DNA of 64,000 nt from Bradyrhizobium sp. AUGA SZCCT0176 (GTDB lineage Bacteria > Pseudomonadota > Alphaproteobacteria > Rhizobiales > Xanthobacteraceae). The position numbers were made by a program, and so were the translations under genes. Shown here in pieces: positions 44,578 to 54,426 of the stretch (its first letter is position 1; each line of letters begins with the position of its first letter). Below the pieces are notes generated by a model. It saw nothing but the letters and a program-made list of their open reading frames with translations, searched no databases and was not told the DNA's origin. Where the stretch lies: contig NZ_JAFCMB010000016.1 in the NCBI RefSeq assembly GCF_018130145.1, forward strand, positions 1 to 64,000, in the 5' to 3' direction.

Positions 44578-45807
44578 TTACTTGTCCTGTGACAGCGGCA
44601 TCTGGATGTCGCCCTTGATGTGTTTGATCGGGCCCGCCGACGACGGCATGATGTCGAAGTCGAAAATCTCGGTCGGCAGCCACAGCGTGGCGCAGGCGTT
44701 CGGCACGTCGACGACGCCGGAGATGTGGCCCTGGCATGGTGCGGTGCCCAGGATCGAGTAGGCCTGCGCGCCGGAGTAGCCGAACTTCTTCAGGTATTCG
44801 ATCGCGTTCAGGCAGGCCTGCCGGTAGGCGACGTGCACGTCGAGATAGTGCTGCTTGCCGGCTTCGTCGACCGAGATGCCTTCGAAGATCAGATAGTCCT
44901 TGTAGTTCGGCGTGATCGGCGACGGCTTGAACACGGGGTTCTTGATGCCGTATTTGGCGACGCCGTCCTTGATGACATCGACCTTGATGTGCAGCCAGCC
45001 GGCCATTTCGATCGCGCCGCAGAAGGTGATCTCGCCGTCGCCCTGGCTGAAATGCAGGTCGCCCATCGAGAGACCGCCGCCGGGCACATAGACCGGGAAA
45101 TAGATCTTCGAGCCGCGCGACAGGTCCTTGATGTCGCAATTGCCGCCATGTTCGCGCGGCGGCACGGTGCGGGCACCCTCCGCGGCGATCTTGGCCTTGG
45201 TATCGCCCTTGGCCTGACCGGCATGCGTGGTCGGCGCGAATGGCGGATTGGCGAGGCCCGGTACGCGGGTCGGGTTGGTCGCGATCAGCTCGGCTTCACG
45301 CGCATTCCAGGTCGCCAGCATTTTCGGATCGGGCAGGCAGCCGATCAGGCCGGGATGAATGAGCCCGGCAAAGTTGACACCGGGGATGTGGCGCGACGAC
45401 GTATAGAGGCCCTTGATGTCCCAGATCGATTTCTGCGCCAGCGGGAAATGATCGGTCAGGAAGCCGCCGCCGTTCTTCTTGGAGAAGAAGCCGTTGAAAC
45501 CCCACAGGCTCTCCTTGAGCGGGCCGACGTCGAGCAGATCGACCACCAGCAAATCGCCGGGCTCGGCGCCCTTGACGCCGATCGGGCCGGACAGGAAGTG
45601 CACGATCGACAGATCGATGTCGCGCACGTCGTCGGCGGAATCGTTGTTCTTGATGAAGCCACCGGTCCAGTCGACGGTTTCGATGATGAAGTCGTCGCCC
45701 GGGCTGACCCATTCCACGATCGGGATCTCGGGGTGCCAGCGGTTGTGGATCTTGTCGTTTTCGTAGGCTGACTTGGTGAGATCAACCTTGATCAGTGTAT
45801 CTGGCAT
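44578..45807 (-). CDS. fmdA: Formamidase FmdA
   Basis: A 409-aa formamidase (EC 3.5.1.49) of the FmdA/AmdA family, converting formamide to formate and ammonia. Family segments: HNRWHPEIPIVEWVSPGDD, DIDLSIVHFLSGPIGVKGAE, PGDLLVVDLLDVGP, REHGGNCDIKDLSRG and LGTAPCQGHISGVVDVPNAC. In the same window there is an NAD-dependent formate dehydrogenase that could use the released formate. It is transcribed just after urtE (31-nt gap), so uptake and hydrolysis are coexpressed. Confidence 0.94.
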   Translation of the reverse strand: MPDTLIKVDLTKSAYENDKIHNRWHPEIPIVEWVSPGDDFIIETVDWTGGFIKNNDSADDVRDIDLSIVHFLSGPIGVKGAEPGDLLVVDLLDVGPLKESLWGFNGFFSKKNGGGFLTDHFPLAQKSIWDIKGLYTSSRHIPGVNFAGLIHPGLIGCLPDPKMLATWNAREAELIATNPTRVPGLANPPFAPTTHAGQAKGDTKAKIAAEGARTVPPREHGGNCDIKDLSRGSKIYFPVYVPGGGLSMGDLHFSQGDGEITFCGAIEMAGWLHIKVDVIKDGVAKYGIKNPVFKPSPITPNYKDYLIFEGISVDEAGKQHYLDVHVAYRQACLNAIEYLKKFGYSGAQAYSILGTAPCQGHISGVVDVPNACATLWLPTEIFDFDIMPSSAGPIKHIKGDIQMPLSQDK

Positions 45808-45838
45808 CGATAGCTCCCCTTTCTACAATTGTTACGAT

Positions 45839-46528
45839 TCACACGGACAGATATTTCGAGATCTGCGCGGCATCGACATCGTCGCGCGGATCGTCGCGGA
45901 CGATCTCGCCGTTCTCGATGACAAGCACGCGGTCGGCGACATCGAGCGCGAAGCTCAAGACCTGTTCGGAGACGACGATCGACAGGCCGCGTTCGTCGCG
46001 AATGCGCTTCAAGGTGCGCGCCATGTCCTTGATGATCGACGGCTGGATGCCTTCGGTCGGCTCGTCCAGCAGCAGCACTTTCGGCTTGGTGGCGAGCGCG
46101 CGCGCAATCGCGAGCTGCTGCTGCTGTCCGCCGGAGAGATTGCCGCCGCGGCGGTTCTTCATTTCCAGCAATACCGGAAACAGCTCATAGATGCTGCCCG
46201 GAACATCCTTCTCGCCGGACACGACGAGGCCGGTTTCGATGTTCTCCTTCACAGTCATGGTGGAGAAGATCATGCGGCCCTGCGGCACGTAGGCGAGGCC
46301 CCTGGCGACGCGTTCGTAGCTCGGCAGTTGGCTCAATTCCGTGCCTGCCATTGTCACCGAGCCGCTCTTGGCGGGCAGGATGCCCATCAGCGATTTCATC
46401 AGCGTGGTCTTGCCCATGCCGTTGCGGCCCATGATCGCAACGATTTCATTGGGCGCGACCGATACGTTGAGCCCGTGCAGCACCTCGCTCTGGCCGTAGG
46501 CGACATGCAGATCCGAAATAGCCAGCAT
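45839..46528 (-). CDS. urtE: UrtE-type ABC ATPase (urea/amide uptake)
   Basis: A 229-aa LivF-like ATPase. Walker A GRNGMGKTT (34-42), signature LSGGQQQQLAIARAL and Walker B VLLLDEPTEGIQPSI. Start MLAISDLHVAYGQSEVLHGL chosen for its GGAG ribosome site; the longer frame begins inside a dispersed repeat. LSGGQQQQ and PTEGIQPS are typical of UrtE. It energises the UrtBC permease together with UrtD. Confidence 0.93.
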   Translation of the reverse strand: MLAISDLHVAYGQSEVLHGLNVSVAPNEIVAIMGRNGMGKTTLMKSLMGILPAKSGSVTMAGTELSQLPSYERVARGLAYVPQGRMIFSTMTVKENIETGLVVSGEKDVPGSIYELFPVLLEMKNRRGGNLSGGQQQQLAIARALATKPKVLLLDEPTEGIQPSIIKDMARTLKRIRDERGLSIVVSEQVLSFALDVADRVLVIENGEIVRDDPRDDVDAAQISKYLSV

Positions 46529-46550
46529 CGACTCGCGCTCCTTATTCCTT

Positions 46551-46598
46551 GCGCATGATCTTGTCCGGAAACCGGACGACACTTGCCGGGATCATGCG

Positions 46599-46600
<2 letters not shown>
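46551..46600. repeat. Dispersed palindrome at the urtD stop codon
   Basis: GCGCATGATC and GATCATGCGC are the outer arms, with inner GTCCGGAAACCGGAC. It is related to 2353-2401. Its right end supplies part of the TAG stop of urtD, and it fills the gap to urtE. Confidence 0.7.
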
Positions 46601-47354
<754 letters not shown>

Positions 47355-47365
47355 GATCTATCTCC

Positions 47366-48514
47366 TCATTCTGCCGGGGCGCCGTCGGCGACCGAACTGT
47401 CGGTCCACGCCTTGGCGGGTTTTGGTTTGCGCCACGTCATCAGCCGATCGATGCGAGGCTGGACGTGGTCCGCCCAGATCCCGGACAGGCCGTTCGGGAA
47501 CGCCAGCACCACCGCGATGAACAGTCCGCCGAGGCCGAACAGCCAGAGCTGCGGGAAGGATTCCGACAGGCCGGTCTTGGCGAAGTTCACCAGCAGCGAA
47601 CCCCACACCGCGCCGAAGATCGACATCCGTCCGCCGACCGCCGTGTAGATCACCATCTCGATCGACGGCACGATCCCGACAAAGGACGGCGACATGAAAC
47701 CGACATTGAGCGCGAACATGGCGCCGCCGATCGCGGCGAAGATCGCGGCCATGCAGAAGGCGAATATCTTGAAGTTGGCGACGCTGTAGCCGGAGAAGCG
47801 GACGCGGTCTTCCTGTTCGCGCATCGCCACCAGGATGCGGCCGAGCTTGGTCAGGCGGATGAACTGCGCGAGCAGGATGCAACCGAACAGCAGGAACACT
47901 TCAAAGAAGTAGAGCATGACCTTGGCATGATCCGGCCGGATGTCCCATCCCTTCAGGGTGCGCAGATCGGTCATGCCGTTGATGCCGCCGGTATAGCCCT
48001 GCTGCCCGACGATCAGGATGGTCAGGATGGCCGCAACGGCTTGCGTGATGATCGCGAAATAGGTGCCGCCGACACGGCGCTTGAACATCGCGGTGCCGAT
48101 GATCAGGGCGAACAGGCCGGGCACCAGGATGATGGCGAGAATGGTAAGGGTGAGACTGTGAAACGGCTGCCAGAACAGCGGCAGCGAGGTGATCTGATTC
48201 CAGTCCATGAAATCGGGGATGCCGGGGGTGGACTGAATCTTGGTGTTTTCCGGGCTCGATGCCTCGAGCTTGAGGAACATCGCCATGCAGTAGCCGCCGA
48301 GACCGAAGAACACCCCCTGTCCCAGGCTCAGAATGCCGCCATAGCCCCAGCACAACACCAGCCCGATCCCGACAAAGGCGTAGGTCAGGTATTTGGCGAC
48401 CAGGTTGAGGCGGAACACATCCAGCGACAGCGGCAGGATCACGAACAGCAGGGCGGCCAGCGCAACGAAACCGATGAGCTCGGATCGATTGAAAAAGCGT
48501 GAGTTGATGATCAT
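47366..48514 (-). CDS. urtC: UrtC-type ABC permease
   Basis: A 382-aa LivM-like permease with about ten membrane segments. Visible: VGIGLVLCWGYGGILSLGQG near the N terminus, the coupling region GRILVAMREQEDRVRFSGYS, and a polar C-terminal tail. LSLGQGVFFGLGGY and the long insert between helices 3 and 4 (QSTPGIPDFMDWNQITSLPL) are characteristic of UrtC. It starts 18 nt after urtB. Confidence 0.94.
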   Translation of the reverse strand: MIINSRFFNRSELIGFVALAALLFVILPLSLDVFRLNLVAKYLTYAFVGIGLVLCWGYGGILSLGQGVFFGLGGYCMAMFLKLEASSPENTKIQSTPGIPDFMDWNQITSLPLFWQPFHSLTLTILAIILVPGLFALIIGTAMFKRRVGGTYFAIITQAVAAILTILIVGQQGYTGGINGMTDLRTLKGWDIRPDHAKVMLYFFEVFLLFGCILLAQFIRLTKLGRILVAMREQEDRVRFSGYSVANFKIFAFCMAAIFAAIGGAMFALNVGFMSPSFVGIVPSIEMVIYTAVGGRMSIFGAVWGSLLVNFAKTGLSESFPQLWLFGLGGLFIAVVLAFPNGLSGIWADHVQPRIDRLMTWRKPKPAKAWTDSSVADGAPAE

Positions 48515-48532
48515 GACCGTGCCTGCTTCTTG

Positions 48533-49459
48533 TTATTTGCGGACCTTGAGGGCGAACAGCCCCTGCGGCCGCAGCATCAGAATTCCGACGATGGCGAGCA
48601 GCGTCAGCACCTTCGCCATCGACCCCGACATGAAGAATTCGAGCGTCGACTGCGTCTGCGAGATGCTGAAAGCCGATGCGATGGTGCCGATCAGGCTGGC
48701 GGCGCCGCCGAACACGACCACGAGGAAGGTGTCCACGATGTAGAGCTGGCCCGAGGTCGGCCCGGTCGAGCCGATCATGGTGAAGGCGCTGCCGGCGACG
48801 CCGGCGATGCCGCAACCGAGGCCGAAGGTGTAGCGGTCGACTTTCTCGGTGTTGATGCCGACCGCGCCGGCCATGATACGGTTCTGCACGACGGCGCGGA
48901 CCTGGCGGCCCCAGCGCGACTTGTACATGACGTAGGCGACCACGATCGTGATCAGCACGGTCAGACACATCACGAAGATGCCATTGATCGGGACTTCGAT
49001 GGTGTCGGTGATCTGCTTGGAGCCGAGCATCCATTGCGGCAGCTCGACGCCGACCTCGCGCGCTCCGAATACCGAGCGATAGGTCTGCTGCAGGATGAGA
49101 CTGAGGCCCCAGGTCGCCAGCAGCGTATCCAGCGGGCGCTTGTAAAGGTGGCGTATCAGCCCCCATTCGACCAGCATGCCGAGCGCGCCGGAGGCCATGA
49201 AAGCGAGCACCATGGCGAGAAAGAAGTAACCGGGAAACAGCGCCGGTAGATAGTGCTGAAAGGCGCTGGAGGTGAGCCAGGTAACGTAGGCGCCGAGGAT
49301 CATGAACTCGCCATGGGCCATGTTGATGACGCCCATCTGGCCGAAGATGATGGCAAGCCCGAGCGCCATCAGCACGTAGACGGAAAACAGGATCAGGCCG
49401 GCAAAACCCTGCATGACGAAGATGGAGCCGAGATCGCCAATCGAATAGTCGCCGAACAT
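48533..49459 (-). CDS. urtB: UrtB-type ABC permease
   Basis: A 308-aa LivH-like permease. The N terminus is MFGDYSIGDLGSIFVMQGFA with GGAGA 7 nt upstream. The frame remains open to 50314, but that part is antisense-free shadow of urtA and is excluded. Conserved: INMAHGEFMILGAY, RPLDTLLATWGLSLILQQTY, and GSKQITDTIEVP. It forms the channel with UrtC. The lack of a long periplasmic N-terminal extension distinguishes it from cyanobacterial UrtB. Confidence 0.93.
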   Translation of the reverse strand: MFGDYSIGDLGSIFVMQGFAGLILFSVYVLMALGLAIIFGQMGVINMAHGEFMILGAYVTWLTSSAFQHYLPALFPGYFFLAMVLAFMASGALGMLVEWGLIRHLYKRPLDTLLATWGLSLILQQTYRSVFGAREVGVELPQWMLGSKQITDTIEVPINGIFVMCLTVLITIVVAYVMYKSRWGRQVRAVVQNRIMAGAVGINTEKVDRYTFGLGCGIAGVAGSAFTMIGSTGPTSGQLYIVDTFLVVVFGGAASLIGTIASAFSISQTQSTLEFFMSGSMAKVLTLLAIVGILMLRPQGLFALKVRK

Positions 49460-49482
49460 CGATGTTTCTCCGTGGGGGAAGT

Positions 49483-49512
49483 CCCGCGCCGCGAGCAAGC
49501 TCGCGACGCGGG
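49483..49512. terminator. Attenuating hairpin between urtA and urtB
   Basis: CCCGCGCCGCGAG and CTCGCGACGCGGG form a 13-bp stem with one mismatch and a 4-nt loop, in the 137-nt gap after urtA. Such hairpins stabilise the binding-protein mRNA or reduce transcription into the permease genes, giving the excess of receptor usual in ABC importers. Confidence 0.6.
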
Positions 49513-49596
49513 GGTGTTGGACGCGGATTGACGGTCCACGCCAGGGAGACTCTTGAGAGAGACTCTTGGGGAATCGCGGGAGTTGTCCGCGAGCCT

Positions 49597-50856
49597 TTAT
49601 TGATAGCCCTTGGGGAACGGGTCCGGCTGGATCAGGTCGGCGGTCTCGAACACCATGTCGAACTGTCCGTCCAGCTTGGCCTTGCCGACGCGGGTCTTCG
49701 ACCACAGATGATGGTTTTCGTGGATCCGGACATAGCCTTCCGGCGCACCCTTGAACTCGATGCCGGGCGAAGCAGCCGCGACCTTGTCGACGTCGAAGGA
49801 ACCGGCCTTCTCGACGGTCGCTTTCCACAGCCACGGGCCGAGATAAGCAGCCTGCGTCACGTCGCCGATCACAGTCTTGTCGCCCCACATCTTCTTGAAC
49901 GCGGCAACGAACTTTTCGTTGTTCTCGTTCTTCAGCGACTGGAAGTACTTCATGCAGGCGTAGGCGCCGGCAATGTTCTCGCCGCCGATGCCGTCGATCT
50001 CGTCCTCGGTCACCGAGATGGTTAGAAGGGTCTGCTTCGCCAGGTCGATGCCGGCAGCCTTGAGCTGCTTGTAGAACGCGACGTTCGAACCGCCGACGAC
50101 GTCGGTAAAGATCACGTCGGGCTTGGTCAGCTTCAGCTTGTTGATGACCGAGTTGAACTGGGTATGGCCAAGCGGGAAGTATTCCTCGCCGACGACCTTC
50201 AGCTTCAGGAAATTCTCGATGTGCTTGCGCGCGATCTTGTTCGAGGTGCGCGGCCAGATGTAGTCGGAGCCGATGAAGTAGAACGATTTGGCGTTCTTCT
50301 CCTTGGTGATCCAATCGATGCCAGCGAGAATTTGCTGGGTCGCTTCCTGCCCGGTGTAGATCACGTTCTTGGACTGCTCGAGCCCTTCATAGAAGGTCGG
50401 GTAATAGAGCATGCCGTTGTACTGCTCCATGACCGGCAGCACCGCCTTGCGCGACGCCGAGGTCCAGCAGCCCATGATCGAGGCCACCTTGTCGTTGACC
50501 AGCAACTTCTTGGCCTTCTCCGCGAAAGTCGGCCAGTCGCTGGCGCCGTCTTCCTGGATGACCTTGATCTTGCGGCCAAGCACACCGCCCATGGCGTTGA
50601 TCTGCTCGATGGCAAGCTTCTCGGCCTGAATCGAACCGGTTTCGGAGATCGCCATCGTGCCGGTGGCGGAATGCAGGATGCCGACCGTTACTTCGGTGTC
50701 GGTCACGGCCAATCCCGTGGTGTTGACGGCCGCAGTCGGCGGCCCGGCGCCGAATGCCAGGCGCGGCAGCAGCGCCATCGCCGGCAAGGCTGCCGCTCCC
50801 ATCAGCAGTTTACGTCGCAGCGGAGACTGCAGGCCCCGTTTGATTTCGTCTGACAT
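49597..50856 (-). CDS. urtA: UrtA-type urea/short-chain amide binding protein
   Basis: A 419-aa periplasmic receptor. Start MSDEIKRGLQSPLRRKLLMG; the RRKLLMGAAALPAMALLPRL segment looks like a Tat signal, which is also seen for other UrtA proteins. Mature features: VTVGILHSATGTMAISETGS, INAMGGVLGRKIKVIQEDGA, CWTSASRKAVLPVMEQYNGM and YYPTFYEGLEQSKNVIYTGQ, typical for UrtA and FmdD. The frame extends upstream to 52566 only as a shadow of the kinase gene. Given fmdA and amiE in the operon, amides may be preferred over urea. Confidence 0.93.
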   Translation of the reverse strand: MSDEIKRGLQSPLRRKLLMGAAALPAMALLPRLAFGAGPPTAAVNTTGLAVTDTEVTVGILHSATGTMAISETGSIQAEKLAIEQINAMGGVLGRKIKVIQEDGASDWPTFAEKAKKLLVNDKVASIMGCWTSASRKAVLPVMEQYNGMLYYPTFYEGLEQSKNVIYTGQEATQQILAGIDWITKEKNAKSFYFIGSDYIWPRTSNKIARKHIENFLKLKVVGEEYFPLGHTQFNSVINKLKLTKPDVIFTDVVGGSNVAFYKQLKAAGIDLAKQTLLTISVTEDEIDGIGGENIAGAYACMKYFQSLKNENNEKFVAAFKKMWGDKTVIGDVTQAAYLGPWLWKATVEKAGSFDVDKVAAASPGIEFKGAPEGYVRIHENHHLWSKTRVGKAKLDGQFDMVFETADLIQPDPFPKGYQ

Positions 50857-51054
50857 GAGCACCCCATTTGGTTCGAGAACGCGCTTATTGGTGAGGCAAG
50901 GATGCTCAGTTTTGTGCACTGCACAGATACGCAAGATTGCGTATACTGCACCGCAAAATAGCGACGTAGGTTTTGGTACGGATTTTGCGGTACGCAACTT
51001 GCAAACGATTGATAGGCCCGAAGGGCTCGGTCGTTGGGGGTCAGGAGCAACAAA
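50857..51054. promoter_or_regulatory. Divergent control region, urt operon / sensor kinase
   Basis: 198 nt between divergent starts. It has palindromes TGTGCACTGCACA (50913-50925) and ATACGCAAGATTGCGTAT (50927-50944, 8-nt arms). A 9-nt inverted pair CCGCAAAAT (50951-50959) / ATTTTGCGG (50982-50990) overlaps the sigma-54-type promoter on the plus strand. The first palindrome resembles NtrC half sites (TGCAC / GTGCA). The arrangement suggests control by nitrogen status plus a locus-specific regulator. Confidence 0.6.
50973..50988 (+). promoter_or_regulatory. Sigma-54-type promoter for the sensor kinase gene
   Basis: TTGGTACGGATTTTGC fits the consensus TTGGCACG-N4-TTGC with one change; the GG and GC doublets are 10 nt apart as required. 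Transcription would start near 51000, about 55 nt before the GTG start at 51055, whose GGAG ribosome site is at 51043-51046. Confidence 0.6.
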
Positions 51055-54000
51055 GTGGCAGGGCGGCAGCGTATAGACCGCGTCAGGCGCCAATACAATC
51101 AATGGGTTGCCAACCAGACGCTGGAAGACTACGCGCTGCGCTTCACCGCCAAAAGCGCGCGGCGATGGTCCGCCGCCCGCGTTGCCAACACCGCGCTCGG
51201 CGCCATCTCGTTCCTGGCGCTGGAAGCAATCGGCGGCACCATTACGCTCAACTACGGTGCTACCAATGCGGTCGTCGCGATCCTGGTCGTCAGCGTCATC
51301 ATCTTCCTCTGCGGACTGCCGATTGCCTATCACGCCGCCAAATGCGGCATCGACATCGACCTGCTGACCCGCGGCGCGGGGTTCGGGTATATCGGCTCGA
51401 CCATCACGTCGCTGATCTATGCCTCCTTCACCTTCATCTTTTTCGCGCTCGAGGCAGTCATTCTCGCCAGCGCGCTGGAGATGTGCTTCGGCATCCCGCG
51501 ACCGATCGGCTATCTCATCAGCGCGGTCGTCATCATTCCGCTGGTCACGTACGGCATCACTTTGATCAGCCGCTTCCAGCTGTGGACGCAGCCGATCTGG
51601 ATCATCCTGCACATCCTCCCCTTTGTCGCGATCGCCTACGCCAACCCGCAGTCGTTTACGGAGTGGCGGAAGTTCTCCGGCGAGCACGGCGACGCCGGCG
51701 GGAATCTCGATTTGCTGTTGTTCGGCACCGCCGCCTCGGTGGTGTTTTCGCTTGTGGCGCAGATCGGCGAACAGGTCGACTTCCTGCGGTTTCTGCCGCG
51801 CGACCGTCGGACCTCGCGGACGTCGTGGTGGATCGCGATGCTCAGCGCCGGCCCCGGCTGGATCATCTTTGGCGCGCTCAAGCTGCTGCTGGGCTCGTTC
51901 CTCGCCTACTTTGCGCTCAGCCACGGCGTTTCCACCGAGCATGCGGCCGAGCCCGCGCACATGTATCTTGAAGCGTTCCGTTACGTGCTGTCGCAGCCCG
52001 ATCTGGTGCTGGCGCTGACCGGCACCTTCGTCATTCTCTCGCAGATCAAGATCAACGTGACCAACGCCTATGCCGGCTCGATCGCCTGGTCGAATTTCTT
52101 CTCGCGGCTGACTCACAGCCATCCCGGCCGCGTGGTCTGGCTCGTCTTCAACGTGCTGGTGGCGCTGCTGCTGATGGAAATCGGTGTCTACAAGGCGCTG
52201 GAGCAGACGCTGGCGCTTTATTCCAACGTCGCCATCGCCTGGGTTGGCGCGCTGGTCGCCGATCTCGTCGTCAACAAGCCGCTCGGCTTGCGTCCGCAGC
52301 ACATCGAGTTCAAGCGCGCGCATCTCTACGACATCAACCCCGTCGGCGTCGGCGCGATGACGATCGCGACCATCGTTTCCATCAGTGCGTTCTACGGCCT
52401 GTTCGGACCGACGCCGAAGGCGCTGTCGGCTTTCGTCGCGCTCGCAGTCGCCTTTGTCACCGCGCCGCTGATCGCCTGGGCGACCGACGGCAAGTATTAC
52501 ATCGCGCGCAAGCCGAAGCGGAGCTGGCAGAACCTCGAAGCAATCCAGTGCTGTATCTGCGAGCATTCATTCGAGCCCGAGGACATGGCCTCCTGCCCGG
52601 CCTATGCCGGCCCGATCTGCTCGCTGTGCTGTTCGCTGGACGCGCGCTGCCACGATCTCTGCAAGCCGCATGCGCGGATTCAGGCGCAGATATCGGACAC
52701 GCTGGGCAAGATGCTGCCTGAACCGATCTACGCGCGGATCAACTCCCAGGTTGGGCACTATCTCGGCGTCTTCGCGGTTTCCGCAGGGCTGGTCGGGTTG
52801 ACGCTCGCGCTGATTTACCTGCAGACGTCAGCGACGATTCCGCTCGACGATCTCCAGCTATCCGACGTGCTGTGGAAGGTGTTCTTCGCGCTCACGATCA
52901 TCATCGGCGTGGTGGCCTGGCTGTTCGTGCTGGCGCAGCAAAGCCGCCGCGCGGCAGAAGCGGAAACCAGGCGGCAGACCACGCTGCTGATCCAGGAAAT
53001 CGACGCGCATAAGCGCACCGACGCTGAGCTGCAGCGCGCCAAGGAAGTCGCCGAGTCCGCCAATCTGGCGAAGAGCCGCTACGTGGTCGGGTTGAGCCAC
53101 GAACTGCGCTCGCCGCTCAACGCCATCAGCGGCTACGCGCAGCTGCTGGAGCAGGATTCCAGCCTGCAGACAAAACCGCGCGATCAGGTGCGCGTGGTCC
53201 GCCGCAGCGCCGATCATCTGTCCGGCCTGATCGACGGCATTCTGGACATCTCCAAGATCGAAGCCGGACGGCTCTATCTGTCGCGCGACGAAGTCCGTCT
53301 CAGCGATTTCCTCGATCAGCTGGTCGGCATGTTCCGGCTGCAGGCGGCCGCCAAGGGCATCGACTTCGTGTTCAAGCGCCCGGCGGTGCTGCCCGTCGTG
53401 GTCTTTGCCGACGAGAAACGGTTGCGCCAGATCCTGATCAATCTGCTGTCGAATGCCATCAAGTTCACGCAGGCCGGCAGCGTGCAGTTCGTGGTGCATT
53501 ACCGCAGCCCGGTGGCGGAATTCGAAGTGATCGACACCGGCCCCGGCATTCAGGCCGGCGATCTCGATCGTATTTTCGCACCGTTCGAACGCGGCGCGCT
53601 CGGGGTTTCGCAGCCGCAGACCGGCACCGGACTCGGCCTGACCATCAGCCGGTTGCTTGCCGGCGTCATGGGCGGCGACATCAAGGTGACCAGCACGGTC
53701 GGTACCGGCAGCAACTTCCGCATGAAAATCCTGCTGTCTGAGGTCACCAACCCGACGCAGATCGCACCCGTCGGGGCGCCGATCTTCGGCTATCACGGCC
53801 CGCGCAGGACGATCCTGATCACCGACGACGATCCGACCCATCGCGATCTCTTGCGCGAGGTGCTGACGCCGCTCGGCTTCATCCTGCTCAGCGCACCGGA
53901 CGGGCCCGCCTGCCTGGCGTTGGCCCAGCATTGCCGGCCCGATCTGTTTCTGCTGGATATCTCGATGGCCGGCATGGACGGCTGGACGGTGGCGGAGACG

Positions 54001-54426
54001 CTGCGCGCGACCGGACACCATCAGGCCCGCATCCTGATGGTATCGGCGAGTGCGCTGGAAGCACACGGCGCGCCGCTGGCGCAGCCGTTTCACGACGGCT
54101 ATCTGATGAAACCGATCGACATTCCCAAGTTGCTGGAAACCATTCGCCAATTGCTCAAGCTCGAGTGGGACTACGAAGCCTATCAAATTATCGTTCCGCA
54201 CTGGAAGCCCGAGACCGGTTCGCGGCCGTCGGTACAGCATATCGAGGAACTGATCGGCCTCGGGCAACTGGGTTATATCCGCGCCATCCAGCTCAAGCTC
54301 GATGAAATCGGCAACGATTTCCCTGAACATGCCGACTTCGTCACGCAAATGCGCGCCTTGATCGACCGCTTCGATCTCGATCAATACATGGCGACCCTGA
54401 AGACGTTGCACAGCTATGATCATTGA
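51055..54426 (+). CDS. Hybrid sensor kinase with NCS1-permease-like sensor domain
   Basis: 1123 aa from GTG at 51055 (GGAG 8 nt upstream; a TTG at 51034 is less likely). Residues about 1-490 are a nucleobase-cation-symporter-1-like permease of some 12 helices (LRFTAKSARRWSAARVANTA, AISFLALEAIGGTITLNYGA). About 497-540 is a Cys-rich cluster (CCICEHSF, CSLCCSLDARCHDLC), probably zinc-binding. Two more helices (about 560-625) precede HisKA (LSHELRSPLNAI, His about 681), a HATPase (NLLSNAIKFT; GTGLGLTISR) and a receiver (ILITDDDPT; LFLLDISMAGMDG). Like CbrA, in which an SSS transporter is joined to a kinase, it may sense a transported solute, here perhaps a purine, pyrimidine, hydantoin or allantoin. 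It overlaps the next gene by 11 nt. Confidence 0.9.
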   Translation: MAGRQRIDRVRRQYNQWVANQTLEDYALRFTAKSARRWSAARVANTALGAISFLALEAIGGTITLNYGATNAVVAILVVSVIIFLCGLPIAYHAAKCGIDIDLLTRGAGFGYIGSTITSLIYASFTFIFFALEAVILASALEMCFGIPRPIGYLISAVVIIPLVTYGITLISRFQLWTQPIWIILHILPFVAIAYANPQSFTEWRKFSGEHGDAGGNLDLLLFGTAASVVFSLVAQIGEQVDFLRFLPRDRRTSRTSWWIAMLSAGPGWIIFGALKLLLGSFLAYFALSHGVSTEHAAEPAHMYLEAFRYVLSQPDLVLALTGTFVILSQIKINVTNAYAGSIAWSNFFSRLTHSHPGRVVWLVFNVLVALLLMEIGVYKALEQTLALYSNVAIAWVGALVADLVVNKPLGLRPQHIEFKRAHLYDINPVGVGAMTIATIVSISAFYGLFGPTPKALSAFVALAVAFVTAPLIAWATDGKYYIARKPKRSWQNLEAIQCCICEHSFEPEDMASCPAYAGPICSLCCSLDARCHDLCKPHARIQAQISDTLGKMLPEPIYARINSQVGHYLGVFAVSAGLVGLTLALIYLQTSATIPLDDLQLSDVLWKVFFALTIIIGVVAWLFVLAQQSRRAAEAETRRQTTLLIQEIDAHKRTDAELQRAKEVAESANLAKSRYVVGLSHELRSPLNAISGYAQLLEQDSSLQTKPRDQVRVVRRSADHLSGLIDGILDISKIEAGRLYLSRDEVRLSDFLDQLVGMFRLQAAAKGIDFVFKRPAVLPVVVFADEKRLRQILINLLSNAIKFTQAGSVQFVVHYRSPVAEFEVIDTGPGIQAGDLDRIFAPFERGALGVSQPQTGTGLGLTISRLLAGVMGGDIKVTSTVGTGSNFRMKILLSEVTNPTQIAPVGAPIFGYHGPRRTILITDDDPTHRDLLREVLTPLGFILLSAPDGPACLALAQHCRPDLFLLDISMAGMDGWTVAETLRATGHHQARILMVSASALEAHGAPLAQPFHDGYLMKPIDIPKLLETIRQLLKLEWDYEAYQIIVPHWKPETGSRPSVQHIEELIGLGQLGYIRAIQLKLDEIGNDFPEHADFVTQMRALIDRFDLDQYMATLKTLHSYDH

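Noticed and set aside
49460..50314. Extension of the urtB frame to 593 codons
   Set aside because: It overlaps urtA in another frame; MFGDYSIGDL with a good ribosome site is the real start.
50857..52566. Extension of the urtA frame to 989 codons
   Set aside because: The extra N terminus is the antisense of the kinase gene; the Tat signal at MSDEIKRG marks the true start.
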